Source: Deltaproteobacteria bacterium (lineage in GTDB: Bacteria > Desulfobacterota > Syntrophia > Syntrophales > Smithellaceae). Taken from it: a stretch of DNA of 11,629 nucleotides. The translations under genes were made by a program, and so were the position numbers. Below are positions 1 to 6,911 of the stretch, in pieces (within the stretch, counting starts at the first letter, position 1; each line of letters starts with the position of its first letter). The notes beneath the pieces are model-generated. The model was not told the origin of the DNA. It saw only the letters and a program-made list of their open reading frames with translations, and ran no database searches. Where the stretch lies: the NCBI GenBank assembly GCA_011046295.1, contig DSAV01000130.1, positions 1-11,629 of the forward strand, in the 5' to 3' direction.

Positions 1-18
1 AAATAGAGGTATAATAAA

Positions 19-951
19 ATGAAACAGAAAGTTACTGTTGTTGGCGCGGGTAATGTCGGCGCGACCGCGGCGCAAAGGCTGGCGGAAAAAGAGCTTTGTG
101 ACGTTGTACTGGTTGATATTATTGAAGGAGTGCCGCAGGGGAAATCCCTGGATTTAACACAGGCCGCGCCGATTGAAAAACACGATGCCCATTTGACGGG
201 AGTCAATTCCTATGAGGCATCGGCGAATTCCGATATCGTAATTATTACCGCGGGAATTCCGCGCAAGCCGGGCATGAGCCGCGATGATCTTCTGGCGACA
301 AATAAGGGTATTATTAAGAGCGTAACTAAAGAGGTGATCAAATATTCCCCTGATGCCATATTAATTATTGTCAGCAATCCGCTCGACGCGATGTGCCATG
401 TGGCGATGGAGGAAAGTGGCTTTCCCAAGCAAAGAATTATTGGTATGGCGGGAATTCTGGATTCTGCGCGCTTCCGCGCTTTTATATCTATGGAACTAAG
501 TGTTTCCGTGGAAAGTATCCACGCGCTGGTTCTGGGAGGGCACGGTGATACGATGGTGCCCCTGCCTCGTTTTTCCACCGTGGCGGGAGTGCCGATTACG
601 GAGCTTATCGAGGCGAATCGTATCGAAGAGATGGTCACGCGCACGCGCAACGGCGGCGCGGAAATTGTCAGCCTTCTGAAAACCGGCAGCGCCTATTACG
701 CGCCCGCTTCGGCGGCCGTGGAGATGGCCGAATCAATTTTAAAGGATAAAAAGAAAATATTGCCCTGCGCCGCGTATCTTACAGGAGAATACGGAATTTC
801 CAACTTGTTTGTCGGCGTGCCGGTGAAGTTAGGCTCCAAAGGTATTGAGCAGATTATCGAGCTTAAATTATCGGCGGAAGAACAGCAGGCATTGAATAAA
901 TCCGCCGCGGCCGTTCAGGAGTTGGTGGATGCCATGAAGAAAATGGGGTAG
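19..951 (+). CDS. mdh: NAD-dependent malate dehydrogenase (LDH-like type)
   Basis: Oxidises L-malate to oxaloacetate with NAD+ in the cytoplasm (TCA cycle, or its reverse in anaerobes). The 310-residue length is normal for the LDH-like MDH family. An N-terminal Rossmann fold shows the GAGNVGAT dinucleotide loop (about residues 9-16) and an acidic residue after strand two (VLVDI) that favours NAD over NADP. The mobile loop GIPRKPGMSR carries the substrate arginines expected for malate rather than lactate. SNPLD and the catalytic-histidine motif GGHGDTMV are present. The ATG is preceded by AGAGGT with 8-nt spacing. The next gene on this strand is a ferredoxin-like gene about 270 bp downstream. 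That gap contains a second, diverged copy of this gene's last 16 codons. Family assignment is secure; promoter and upstream neighbours are outside the window. Confidence 0.97.
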   Translation: MKQKVTVVGAGNVGATAAQRLAEKELCDVVLVDIIEGVPQGKSLDLTQAAPIEKHDAHLTGVNSYEASANSDIVIITAGIPRKPGMSRDDLLATNKGIIKSVTKEVIKYSPDAILIIVSNPLDAMCHVAMEESGFPKQRIIGMAGILDSARFRAFISMELSVSVESIHALVLGGHGDTMVPLPRFSTVAGVPITELIEANRIEEMVTRTRNGGAEIVSLLKTGSAYYAPASAAVEMAESILKDKKKILPCAAYLTGEYGISNLFVGVPVKLGSKGIEQIIELKLSAEEQQALNKSAAAVQELVDAMKKMG

Positions 952-985
952 GGTAATTTCTGTAAGTAGCGGTTTTTGGATAAGC

Positions 986-1008
986 CCGGCGCATCCGGCA
1001 TGCGCCGG
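986..1008. repeat. GC-rich perfect hairpin after mdh
   Basis: CCGGCGCAT (986-994) and ATGCGCCGG (1000-1008) form a perfect 9-bp stem with a 5-nt loop, 34 nt after the mdh stop. No T-run follows, so this is not a classical intrinsic terminator. It may be a 3'-end stabilising hairpin or a REP-like palindrome. Confidence 0.6.
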
Positions 1009-1011
1009 AGT

Positions 1012-1062
1012 TCCTGCGGGGCTGTTCAGGAACTTGTAGATGCTATGAAAAAAATGGCTTAA
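1012..1062 (+). pseudogene. Duplicate remnant of the mdh 3' end
   Basis: These 51 nt translate to a 16-residue peptide and a stop. It matches the last 16 residues of the intact mdh (901-951) at 13 of 16 positions, both ending in VQELVDAMKKM plus one residue. By hand count about 38 of 51 bases match, and most differences within the conserved core are synonymous. That pattern points to a homologous gene tail that diverged under selection, not to a recent copying error. No start codon or upstream mdh homology is visible. It is probably the scar of a second mdh copy or of a recombination that exchanged the mdh body. Confidence 0.7.
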
Positions 1063-1068
1063 TTTTAT

Positions 1069-1163
1069 TGTCATTGCGAATCCAGCTTTATCGGGATGAA
1101 GCAATCGCTGTTTTCCGAAGGTTTGTGAGATGGCGTCGCTCATTTCACTCCCTCGCCATGACA
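1069..1163. repeat. REP/MITE-like palindromic repeat (TGTCATTGCGA family)
   Basis: This 95-bp element has inverted ends: TGTCATTGCGA (1069-1079) and TCGCCATGACA (1153-1163), which match over 10 of 11 bases when one is reverse-complemented. Inside are GAAGCAATC and GCGTCGCTC. This is the layout of the TGTCATTGCGA...GAAGCAATC...TCGCAATGACA repeats dispersed in many deltaproteobacterial and Nitrospirae genomes (family recognised from general knowledge). It lies between the mdh tail remnant and the ferredoxin gene and has no coding content. Confidence 0.75.
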
Positions 1164-1225
1164 TTATTAAGTTTTTCTGAATGCAGGGTTCCTCAAAAAA
1201 TTGTAGATTTAATAAAAAGGATGAC

Positions 1226-1975
1226 ATGAAACGTAAAATAATCAAAATTGACGAAGAAAAATGCACGGGTTGCGGCCTGTGCGTGCCGGGCTGCGCGGAA
1301 GGTGCCATTCAGATAATTGAAGGCAAAGCCAGACTCGTGAGCGATGTTTACTGCGATGGCTTGGGCGCGTGCCTGGGCGAATGTCCCGAAGGAGCCTTGT
1401 CTATTGAAGAGCGCGATGCGCCGCCTTTTGATGAAAAGCTCGTTCAGGAGCATCTGGCGAAGACTTCAGAGAAAACGCCGGTGCACGATTTACCCGTAAT
1501 GACGCAGCCGGGCTGCCCCGGCTCCGCGCACGCGATGCTGGAGAGAAAAGCCGCGGGCGGTTCATCCGGTTCGCCTGCCGTTGCGCAGTCCTCTGAACTT
1601 ACGCACTGGCCTGTTCAGCTGCACCTGGTGAATCCCGCCGCAGACTTTTTTTGCGGACAGGATGTGGTTTTGGCCGCCGATTGCGTCGCCTACGCCCTGG
1701 GTGACTTTCATCAGAAGTATCTGAAAGGAAAGAGTCTGGCAATTGCCTGCCCTAAGCTGGATGAGGGACTGGACGAATACATCGAAAAAATACGCCGCCT
1801 GGCGGATGAGGCCAAAATCAACACGCTGACCGTGATTATGATGGAAGTTCCCTGCTGCCGCGGCCTGATGCAAATCGCCCACGCAGGCCTGCAAAAGGCC
1901 GAAAGAAAAGTTCCGCTCAAAGCGGTGATTATTGGTATCAGCGGCGATGTGATTTCCGAAGAATGGGTAAACTAA
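1226..1975 (+). CDS. 4Fe-4S ferredoxin-type protein with C-terminal Cys-containing domain
   Basis: A 249-residue cytoplasmic iron-sulfur protein, probably an electron carrier or redox adaptor; its partner is unknown. The N-terminus has a full C13-x2-C16-x2-C19-x3-C23 motif and a second cluster motif with C43, C49 and C53-Pro, as in bacterial two-cluster ferredoxins. After a linker the C-terminal ~125 residues (HWPVQLHLVNPAADFF, then CPKLDE, then VPCCRGL) match a conserved domain seen in anaerobe proteins annotated only as 4Fe-4S binding protein. The ATG at 1226 is chosen over an upstream in-frame ATG because AAGG lies 5 nt before it and the ferredoxin fold starts at once. It follows mdh on the same strand and may receive electrons from central carbon metabolism, but the intervening repeats make co-transcription uncertain. 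Confidence 0.88.
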   Translation: MKRKIIKIDEEKCTGCGLCVPGCAEGAIQIIEGKARLVSDVYCDGLGACLGECPEGALSIEERDAPPFDEKLVQEHLAKTSEKTPVHDLPVMTQPGCPGSAHAMLERKAAGGSSGSPAVAQSSELTHWPVQLHLVNPAADFFCGQDVVLAADCVAYALGDFHQKYLKGKSLAIACPKLDEGLDEYIEKIRRLADEAKINTLTVIMMEVPCCRGLMQIAHAGLQKAERKVPLKAVIIGISGDVISEEWVN

Positions 1976-2028
1976 GCAGTTCAATTTTATTTTGCCGCCA
2001 TTTGTTCTAAACAGTAGAGGGGCAAGTA

Positions 2029-2400
2029 TTGTATAAACTTCTTGCTGATGTGCTGGTAGTAGCGCATTTTGCATTCATTGCTTTTGTTGTGGCGGGCGGC
2101 GTACTGGTTATTTATCGTCCGCGCGTGTCCTGGGTGCATCTTCCCGCCGCATTGTGGGGGGCGCTTGTGGAATTTACCGGATGGATCTGTCCTTTAACTC
2201 CTCTGGAAAATTATTTCCGCTCGCTTGCCGGAGGCGCCTCCTACAGCGGGGATTTCGTGGCTCAGTACCTTCTTTTTTTGATTTATCCGGAAAATTTAAC
2301 TCGTGAAGTACAATTCGCGCTTGGTTTCTTCGTTGTTATCGTAAATGTTATTTTTTATACGCTGGCTATTAAGAAATACCCGAGTAACCGCGCTGGATAA
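2029..2400 (+). CDS. DUF2784 family integral membrane protein
   Basis: A 123-residue protein with about four hydrophobic helices: near residues 3-25 (LLADVLVVAHFAFIAFVVAG), 35-55, 80-95 and 100-117. The pattern HFAFIAFVVAGG, then WVHLPAALWGALVEF, then CPLTPLEN is the DUF2784 signature; function is unknown and the location is the inner membrane. The start is TTG, supported by AGAGGGG (2015-2021) 7 nt upstream; no better ATG exists. It lies 53 bp after the ferredoxin-type gene on the same strand, so it may be co-transcribed. It converges on the bactofilin-like gene with only 35 bp between stops and no evident terminator there. Confidence 0.85.
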   Translation: MYKLLADVLVVAHFAFIAFVVAGGVLVIYRPRVSWVHLPAALWGALVEFTGWICPLTPLENYFRSLAGGASYSGDFVAQYLLFLIYPENLTREVQFALGFFVVIVNVIFYTLAIKKYPSNRAG

Positions 2401-2435
2401 TTTTTCGTGCCGGCTTCTAAAGGAGAAATTTAAGG

Positions 2436-3287
2436 CTAGGTTGCCGCCGTTCTTTGCCGCCGGTGACTGAACATGCCGAGCATAACACCGCCCAATCCCA
2501 TGGTCAGGGCGACAATCCTGATGAGCCAGCCGATGTAGGGTAACCAACCGAGCGCCAAAAGCATTATTAATCCTAAAATTGTTTCCTTTACCGGTGATTT
2601 TTTGTAGGAAGAAAAAACCGCTGCGAGGGTGGTGTTGCCCAGAAGAGCCGCCGCGGCGATATAGCCCAGCATGAAAGCGGCAGCCAGTGAGATAAAAGCC
2701 AACGGAAGAAGATAGATGCCGATAATCGAAAAAACCAGCAAAATAAGAATTGGCGGGATCATTAACGAAATCAAAAATCCCCAGAAGAATGATTTTATTT
2801 TATTATTTTGAATAGATTTTGTAAGCGCCGTCAGTGTCCGTGGAAAAAGTAAAGACATGAATATTGCCAGAATGAATATGATGGCGTGGAAGTAAAGAGA
2901 AAATATATTCAGCGCCGCAGACCAGGCGTCTGGTTCGCCGCGGAATATGGAACCCAGTGACGCGGTGATGTTGGCTGAATTCATTTCTGTTACTTTGCCG
3001 AAAATCTGAGCGCCGCTGCCGGTGGCGACAACGCCTCCGATGGCAACCACGTTACCCCGCACTACTGCCTTGCTTGTCACAACAACTGATCCGCCGATTG
3101 CCACAACGTTATTTTCCACAAGTCCATTTACTGTTATCTGCCCGCCGATGGTTACCACGTTGTTGACGGTTTGGTTTTCCGCTACCGTCGCGTGAGAGCC
3201 GATTTTTACGATTGTTTTTGACTCACAGGCGGCTGCGGCGCACAAAAATGCCAAAGCGGCAGCCACATAAATTAACTTGATATTCAT
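2436..3287 (-). CDS. Bactofilin-like repeat protein with signal peptide and C-terminal membrane helices
   Basis: 283 residues in three parts. Residues 1-20 form a signal peptide or anchor ending in AAAAC, possibly a weak lipobox. Residues about 25-100 are a beta-helix-like repeat: NVVTIGG (43-49), NVVAIGG (60-66) and NVVAIGG (79-85), spaced 17-19 residues, as in polymer-forming (bactofilin-type) proteins. Residues about 110-275 hold four to five hydrophobic helices separated by short basic loops. The repeat part is therefore probably outside the inner membrane, with helices anchoring it, unlike soluble cytoplasmic bactofilins. GAGG sits 5 nt before the ATG. It is divergent from the hydrolase gene. 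The function is unknown; a structural or envelope role is inference. Confidence 0.72.
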   Translation of the reverse strand: MNIKLIYVAAALAFLCAAAACESKTIVKIGSHATVAENQTVNNVVTIGGQITVNGLVENNVVAIGGSVVVTSKAVVRGNVVAIGGVVATGSGAQIFGKVTEMNSANITASLGSIFRGEPDAWSAALNIFSLYFHAIIFILAIFMSLLFPRTLTALTKSIQNNKIKSFFWGFLISLMIPPILILLVFSIIGIYLLPLAFISLAAAFMLGYIAAAALLGNTTLAAVFSSYKKSPVKETILGLIMLLALGWLPYIGWLIRIVALTMGLGGVMLGMFSHRRQRTAAT

Positions 3288-3310
3288 AATTGCCTCAAAT
3301 TAATGTTAGC

Positions 3311-3339
3311 ATTACACATCAAAATAGTTGAAGTTGCAA
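3311..3339 (-). promoter_or_regulatory. Candidate sigma70 promoter for the bactofilin-like gene
   Basis: On the minus strand TTGCAA (3334-3339) and TGTAAT (3311-3316) are separated by 17 bp, about 25 bp upstream of the ATG at 3287. Neither box is perfect. No convincing promoter was seen for the divergent hydrolase in the same 147-bp spacer. Confidence 0.4.
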
Positions 3340-3455
3340 TATTATCCGGTAGCTGGAAAAATTGTTCGCAATAAATGAGAAAACTGCAACTATCCGTGAT
3401 TATATTCCCGATTGATGTTATAAGGTTTATATGAATGAAGGGAGAATATGTCAAC

Positions 3456-4379
3456 ATGAAAAAGATTTTAATTGTCTTATTGTTATTGATTATTGCCGCT
3501 GTAGCGGCGTACTACGCCTTTCCCGAAAGAATGGCCGGTTATATGATCGAAGAGGCCAGGAGCAGCGCCGGCCTGGTCAAAAAGCAGATAACAGTTGGTG
3601 ATCATAATATTGCATATCTCGAAGGGGGACAGGGGCAGACCGTGTTTCTTTTGCACGGGTATGCCGCCGAAAAGGATAACTGGCTGGGATTTGCCGCCCA
3701 TCTGACCGCGGACTATCACGTGGTTATACCTGATATTCCCGGTTACGGAGAAAGTACGCAACTAATGGAGGCAACCTATGATTTAGATGCGCAAATTTTG
3801 CGTCTGAATAAATTTGTCGAGAGTCTTAATCTGGAAAAATTTCATATCGCCGGCAGTTCCATGGGCGGCTTATTTTCCGGCATTTATGCCGTTCGCTACC
3901 CGGATAAAGTGTTAAGCGTCGGATTTTTCAATGCGGCGGGCGTTAAACCTCCGCACAAAAGTGAAATAATGAAAAAAATAGATAAAGGCGAAAATCCCCT
4001 TGTTTTGCAAGACAGGAAAGACATGGGGCGTGTATTAAATATTCTCTTTGTGGGCCCGCCGAGGCTGCCTTATCCGTTAAGAAAGGTTTTTATGAAAAGC
4101 GCTTTGAAAAATCGCGTTTTTTATGAAAAAGCGCTCGAAGAAATAATCCCGTACTTATTCGCGCTGGAAAAGCAGTTACCGGCAATTAGCGCGCCCGCGT
4201 TGATTCTCTGGGGAGACCAGGATAAAATTATCGATGTTTCCAGCGTAATAGTTTTTGAAAAGGGGCTGAGAAATTCCCAAACGGTAATCATGAAAAATTG
4301 CGGTCACGCGCCGATGATTGAAAGACCGCAGGAAACAGCTCAGCATTATTTGAATTTCTTAAAAACTACGGGTAATTAA
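3456..4379 (+). CDS. Membrane-anchored alpha/beta hydrolase
   Basis: 307 residues from the ATG at 3456, which follows AAGGGAG (3438-3444); an in-frame ATG at 3435 would add seven residues and lacks such a site. Residues 3-21 are one hydrophobic helix after two lysines (KKILIVLLLLIIAAVAAYY), an N-terminal anchor placing the enzyme outside the inner membrane. The hydrolase fold shows the oxyanion HG (67-68), the nucleophile elbow GSSMG with Ser135, the acid in WGDQD (Asp256) and the catalytic His284 in CGHAPM. Esterase or lipase activity is likely, resembling Moraxella-type lipases and MhpC/BioH relatives; the substrate cannot be told. It converges on the polyferredoxin gene with only 15 bp between stops. 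Confidence 0.9.
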   Translation: MKKILIVLLLLIIAAVAAYYAFPERMAGYMIEEARSSAGLVKKQITVGDHNIAYLEGGQGQTVFLLHGYAAEKDNWLGFAAHLTADYHVVIPDIPGYGESTQLMEATYDLDAQILRLNKFVESLNLEKFHIAGSSMGGLFSGIYAVRYPDKVLSVGFFNAAGVKPPHKSEIMKKIDKGENPLVLQDRKDMGRVLNILFVGPPRLPYPLRKVFMKSALKNRVFYEKALEEIIPYLFALEKQLPAISAPALILWGDQDKIIDVSSVIVFEKGLRNSQTVIMKNCGHAPMIERPQETAQHYLNFLKTTGN

Positions 4380-4394
4380 ACGGTGGTCTTTTGC

Positions 4395-4693
4395 CTAAAA
4401 AGGAAAGTTCTGCACTGTGTCCGGCCATGACGACTGTTTTCTTCTTCGGTGGCGGTATTTAACCGCTTTTTGATGAATTTGGTTTGGCCCGACGACAATT
4501 GCCTTTGGCGGTGTCGGGCAAACCAGTTGGCAGGCTCCGCAGCCGATGCAATATTCAGCATCGACTTTGGGATACCTTATATTATTCTTATCGATAAAGC
4601 GGATAGCATGGGTGGGGCACACTTCACCGCAGGCGCCGCAGTTATTATGGTCGACATAGACAACACAGATATCTTCGGAAATTTTCGCTATTC
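4395..4693 (-). pseudogene. Frame-shifted C-terminal part of the membrane polyferredoxin
   Basis: This stretch continues the upstream polyferredoxin gene in the -1 frame. It encodes CGACGEVCPTHAIRF and then YCIGCGACQLVCP, two more 4Fe-4S motifs, followed by a basic tail and a TAG at 4395-4397. Reading eight instead of seven A residues in the run at 4707-4713 joins it to the upstream frame with the expected family sequence (EEKK, then a short linker to the first CxxC). It has no plausible start of its own: the first GTG (4622) lies inside the cysteine motif. It is best annotated as part of one 504-residue gene at 4395-5908. Confidence 0.8.
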
Positions 4694-5908
4694 CTATCTG
4701 AGCCAGTTTTTTTCTTCCAGCTTAAGCGGCAGTATTGCTCCGGTGGGGCAGGCCTGGCCGCATGTGTTGCACTCATAATCACAGAAGCTTCTGTCAAAGT
4801 CCATTAATGGCTGCATTAATCCCGCTATTCCGTATTCCCAAAAAGTGGGGGTGAGCACTTTTGTCGGGCAGGCGCTGCATAACTGTGTGAAGCGTTTTAA
4901 TTCAACAGAGCCCGGCGGCGTTACGGGTTGTTTTTGATATGGTAAGGTAGAGGCAACTGCAGCACGGATTCTGTTGTGGAAAGCGAACAAAACGGCGCCG
5001 ACAGCCGCGGCGCTTCCAATGATAAATCCTCTGCGTTGCGGCGACCAAGTGATTCGCGTGGTGGAAAACAAAACAGGCTTATAATTGATTGCCGGCTGCG
5101 GACAGGAGGCAATGCAATTGAAGCAACCGACGCACCTGGTAGAATCGATCTTTTTATTTTCGGGATCAATGCATCCTGCTTTGCAGACCGTTTCACAGCT
5201 TGAACATTCAGAACAGCTCGTTTCATCAATATCGAACTTAAAAAAAGAGAAGCGCGAAATCAATCCCAGAATAGTTCCCACCGGGCAGATGCTGTTGCAG
5301 TAAAGCCGTCCCCAGCGGAGGGACATAAATAATATCAAGAGCAAAAAAGCCAGTGTGAGCAGGAAAAGGGACAGCGGAACGTAAGCGGTTTCTTTGAAGA
5401 AGAAATAAATATGAAATAATTTGGGCAGAGCGATGATTTTATTATATGTCCAGACAAAAACCGGTTCGACCAGGTGGCTGATAATTCTGCCGGTCAGGGA
5501 ATAAGGGTCTAAGAGTATGAGTAAAATCAGAGATCCGAGCAAGGCTGTGACAGTAGTAAGTGCCAGAATCGAATAGCGAAGCCAGTTGAGAGGTTTCTGA
5601 TAAGAATGCTTCTGCTGCCAGCCGATTTTACGGGGGAGGGCGATGAAGAAATCCTGCAGTGCGCCCAACGGGCAGAGAAACGAGCAGTAAACCCTGCCAA
5701 AAAGCATTGTAATGATCAGAAGAAAAATCAGCGCCGCGATAGCTAAAAAACCGGGATTACTGATGACTTTGAGCAGCGCGGGCGCTAACTGAAAAGACAG
5801 CAAGAAAGGAGAAAGCGCGGCAGCGATTTTTTCGCCGCTCAAAAAGAGAACAAGAAACAATAAAAAAATAATCAGCGAAAAAGCAATACGGATTTTAACC
5901 AGGCGCAA
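4694..5908 (-). CDS. Membrane polyferredoxin (NapH/MauM-like 4Fe-4S protein), truncated by a frameshift
   Basis: A multi-cluster electron-transfer protein of the inner membrane. Residues 1-200 contain several helices with two CxxxCP motifs (CSFLCP 75-80, CNSICP 204-209), as in NapH-type proteins. Two ferredoxin clusters follow: C232/C235/C238/C242 and C259/C262/C265/C269-Pro. A second hydrophobic segment led by QRRGF (291-310) comes next, then CSACP (344-348) and C376/C380/C383/C387-Pro. The frame stops at TAG (4694-4696), just after an A7 run where a -1 shift restores two more 4Fe-4S motifs. The start is TTG at 5908 with AGAGGA 8 nt upstream and 12 bp after the DUF362 stop, so the genes are translationally close. 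It probably takes electrons to or from the DUF362 partner at the envelope; this role is inferred. Confidence 0.85.
   Translation of the reverse strand: MRLVKIRIAFSLIIFLLFLVLFLSGEKIAAALSPFLLSFQLAPALLKVISNPGFLAIAALIFLLIITMLFGRVYCSFLCPLGALQDFFIALPRKIGWQQKHSYQKPLNWLRYSILALTTVTALLGSLILLILLDPYSLTGRIISHLVEPVFVWTYNKIIALPKLFHIYFFFKETAYVPLSLFLLTLAFLLLILFMSLRWGRLYCNSICPVGTILGLISRFSFFKFDIDETSCSECSSCETVCKAGCIDPENKKIDSTRCVGCFNCIASCPQPAINYKPVLFSTTRITWSPQRRGFIIGSAAAVGAVLFAFHNRIRAAVASTLPYQKQPVTPPGSVELKRFTQLCSACPTKVLTPTFWEYGIAGLMQPLMDFDRSFCDYECNTCGQACPTGAILPLKLEEKNWLR
4706..4713 (-). other. A7-C homopolymer at the polyferredoxin frameshift (A AAA AAC heptamer)
   Basis: On the minus strand the zero-frame codons are GAA GAA AAA AAC, then TGG and a stop four codons later. 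The sequence A AAA AAC is in the correct phase for a canonical -1 slippery site. A -1 shift, or one missing A, gives EEKKLAQIGIAKISED and then the next cysteine motif. Three explanations fit: an assembly indel, a true frameshift mutation, or programmed -1 slippage. Confidence 0.75.
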
Positions 5909-5920
5909 TGAACATATCCT

Positions 5921-6874
5921 CTACATGGCGAAAGTAACGATCTTCAGATTATTCAGATTCATGGTGCCGATCTTTTGTTGATGGCCGAGCTTGATGTGGC
6001 CGATACTATCCGGTTCTGCCACGAATATCCTGGCCGCCGCCGCGTCCACCGCGACAATATCTTTGGACATCAGCAGAGTTTTTTTCATCCGCACATTCGT
6101 TGGTTTGGGAGTGCTTTGCCCGGAAGGTCCGTGGCTCATCATCACGCGGTAGGCGTCCACAATGTTTAAATCAGGCTTGCGGTAAAGGCAAAAATCAGCG
6201 ATGCACTGATCCAGGCCTGTCAAGTGATACTCCATGCGGTTTTTGATTATGCCCATGAGGTTTTTCATGGCGATGGAAAGATGAGTTGATCCATGATGTT
6301 TGAGCACCGGCACATTTATCAGAATGTCGGAATCAATGACCAAGTTGTGAACCTCCGCCGATTTTAATATTTTTCCTCCGGGTATTTCCACTTGACGGTA
6401 GCTGAAATCATCCACCGGAACAACAACAGCGCGCGCTGCTCTGGCGGCCTCTTCAATACCGCTGAGCCTGTAGCAGTTTCTGGCGTTAGCGGAGGTCGGC
6501 AGAACCACGTTGTCGAAGACATAAACTCTCCGGGCTCCCGCCGCGTAGCAATCTTCGACGATCGTTTTTACCAAAAGGGGATTTGTGGTGGCGGCGGCCT
6601 GCGGCTGGCGCGGAAAACCGATATTGGGTTTGACCACAACCGTTTGGCCTTTTTTAACAAATTGGCCCATGCCGCCCATCAGCTCAATGGCTTTTTTAAA
6701 CATCGCATCCGGCCCGCCGTTTCTAACGGCAACCAGATCAGGAATGCTCGGCGCGTTTTTTTGCGCCAGCAGAAAATCAGGTTTGCCTAAAATCACGGCG
6801 CCGCCCGCGATTAACCCAAAAGACATGCCTTTTTTTAAAAACTCGCGCCGGTTGGTTTTATTTTGTTTGGTCAT
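5921..6874 (-). CDS. DUF362 domain protein with Tat signal
   Basis: 317 residues from the ATG at 6874. A twin-arginine signal TNRREFLKKG (residues 7-16) precedes a hydrophobic stretch and a probable cleavage region near LLAQ, so the protein is likely exported folded with its cofactor. The DUF362 domain follows: VVVKPNIGFPR, then RRVYVFDN, then NVPVLKHHGSTHLSIAMKNLMG. This histidine-rich part is typical of the family, whose biochemical function is unsettled. The protein lacks the C-terminal ferredoxin module some relatives carry; the polyferredoxin encoded 12 bp downstream could supply it in trans. An upstream in-frame TTG (6898) was rejected because it lacks a ribosome-binding site. The gene lies 37 bp after the end of the broken ECF-S-like gene and probably shares its promoter. 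Confidence 0.88.
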   Translation of the reverse strand: MTKQNKTNRREFLKKGMSFGLIAGGAVILGKPDFLLAQKNAPSIPDLVAVRNGGPDAMFKKAIELMGGMGQFVKKGQTVVVKPNIGFPRQPQAAATTNPLLVKTIVEDCYAAGARRVYVFDNVVLPTSANARNCYRLSGIEEAARAARAVVVPVDDFSYRQVEIPGGKILKSAEVHNLVIDSDILINVPVLKHHGSTHLSIAMKNLMGIIKNRMEYHLTGLDQCIADFCLYRKPDLNIVDAYRVMMSHGPSGQSTPKPTNVRMKKTLLMSKDIVAVDAAAARIFVAEPDSIGHIKLGHQQKIGTMNLNNLKIVTFAM

Positions 6875-6911
6875 AATTTTATCCGACGGCTTCTTCAAAT
6901 AAACAAGTAGC

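Noticed and set aside
986..1008. Intrinsic terminator for mdh
   Set aside because: The hairpin is strong but is followed by GC-rich sequence with no T-run.
868..1308. Long minus-strand frame across the mdh-ferredoxin spacer
   Set aside because: It is antisense to mdh and ferredoxin coding sequence and runs through the palindromic repeat; no protein features.
4449..4778. Plus-strand frame opposite the polyferredoxin C-terminus
   Set aside because: The minus strand encodes clear cysteine motifs here in two joined frames; the plus frame is a shadow.
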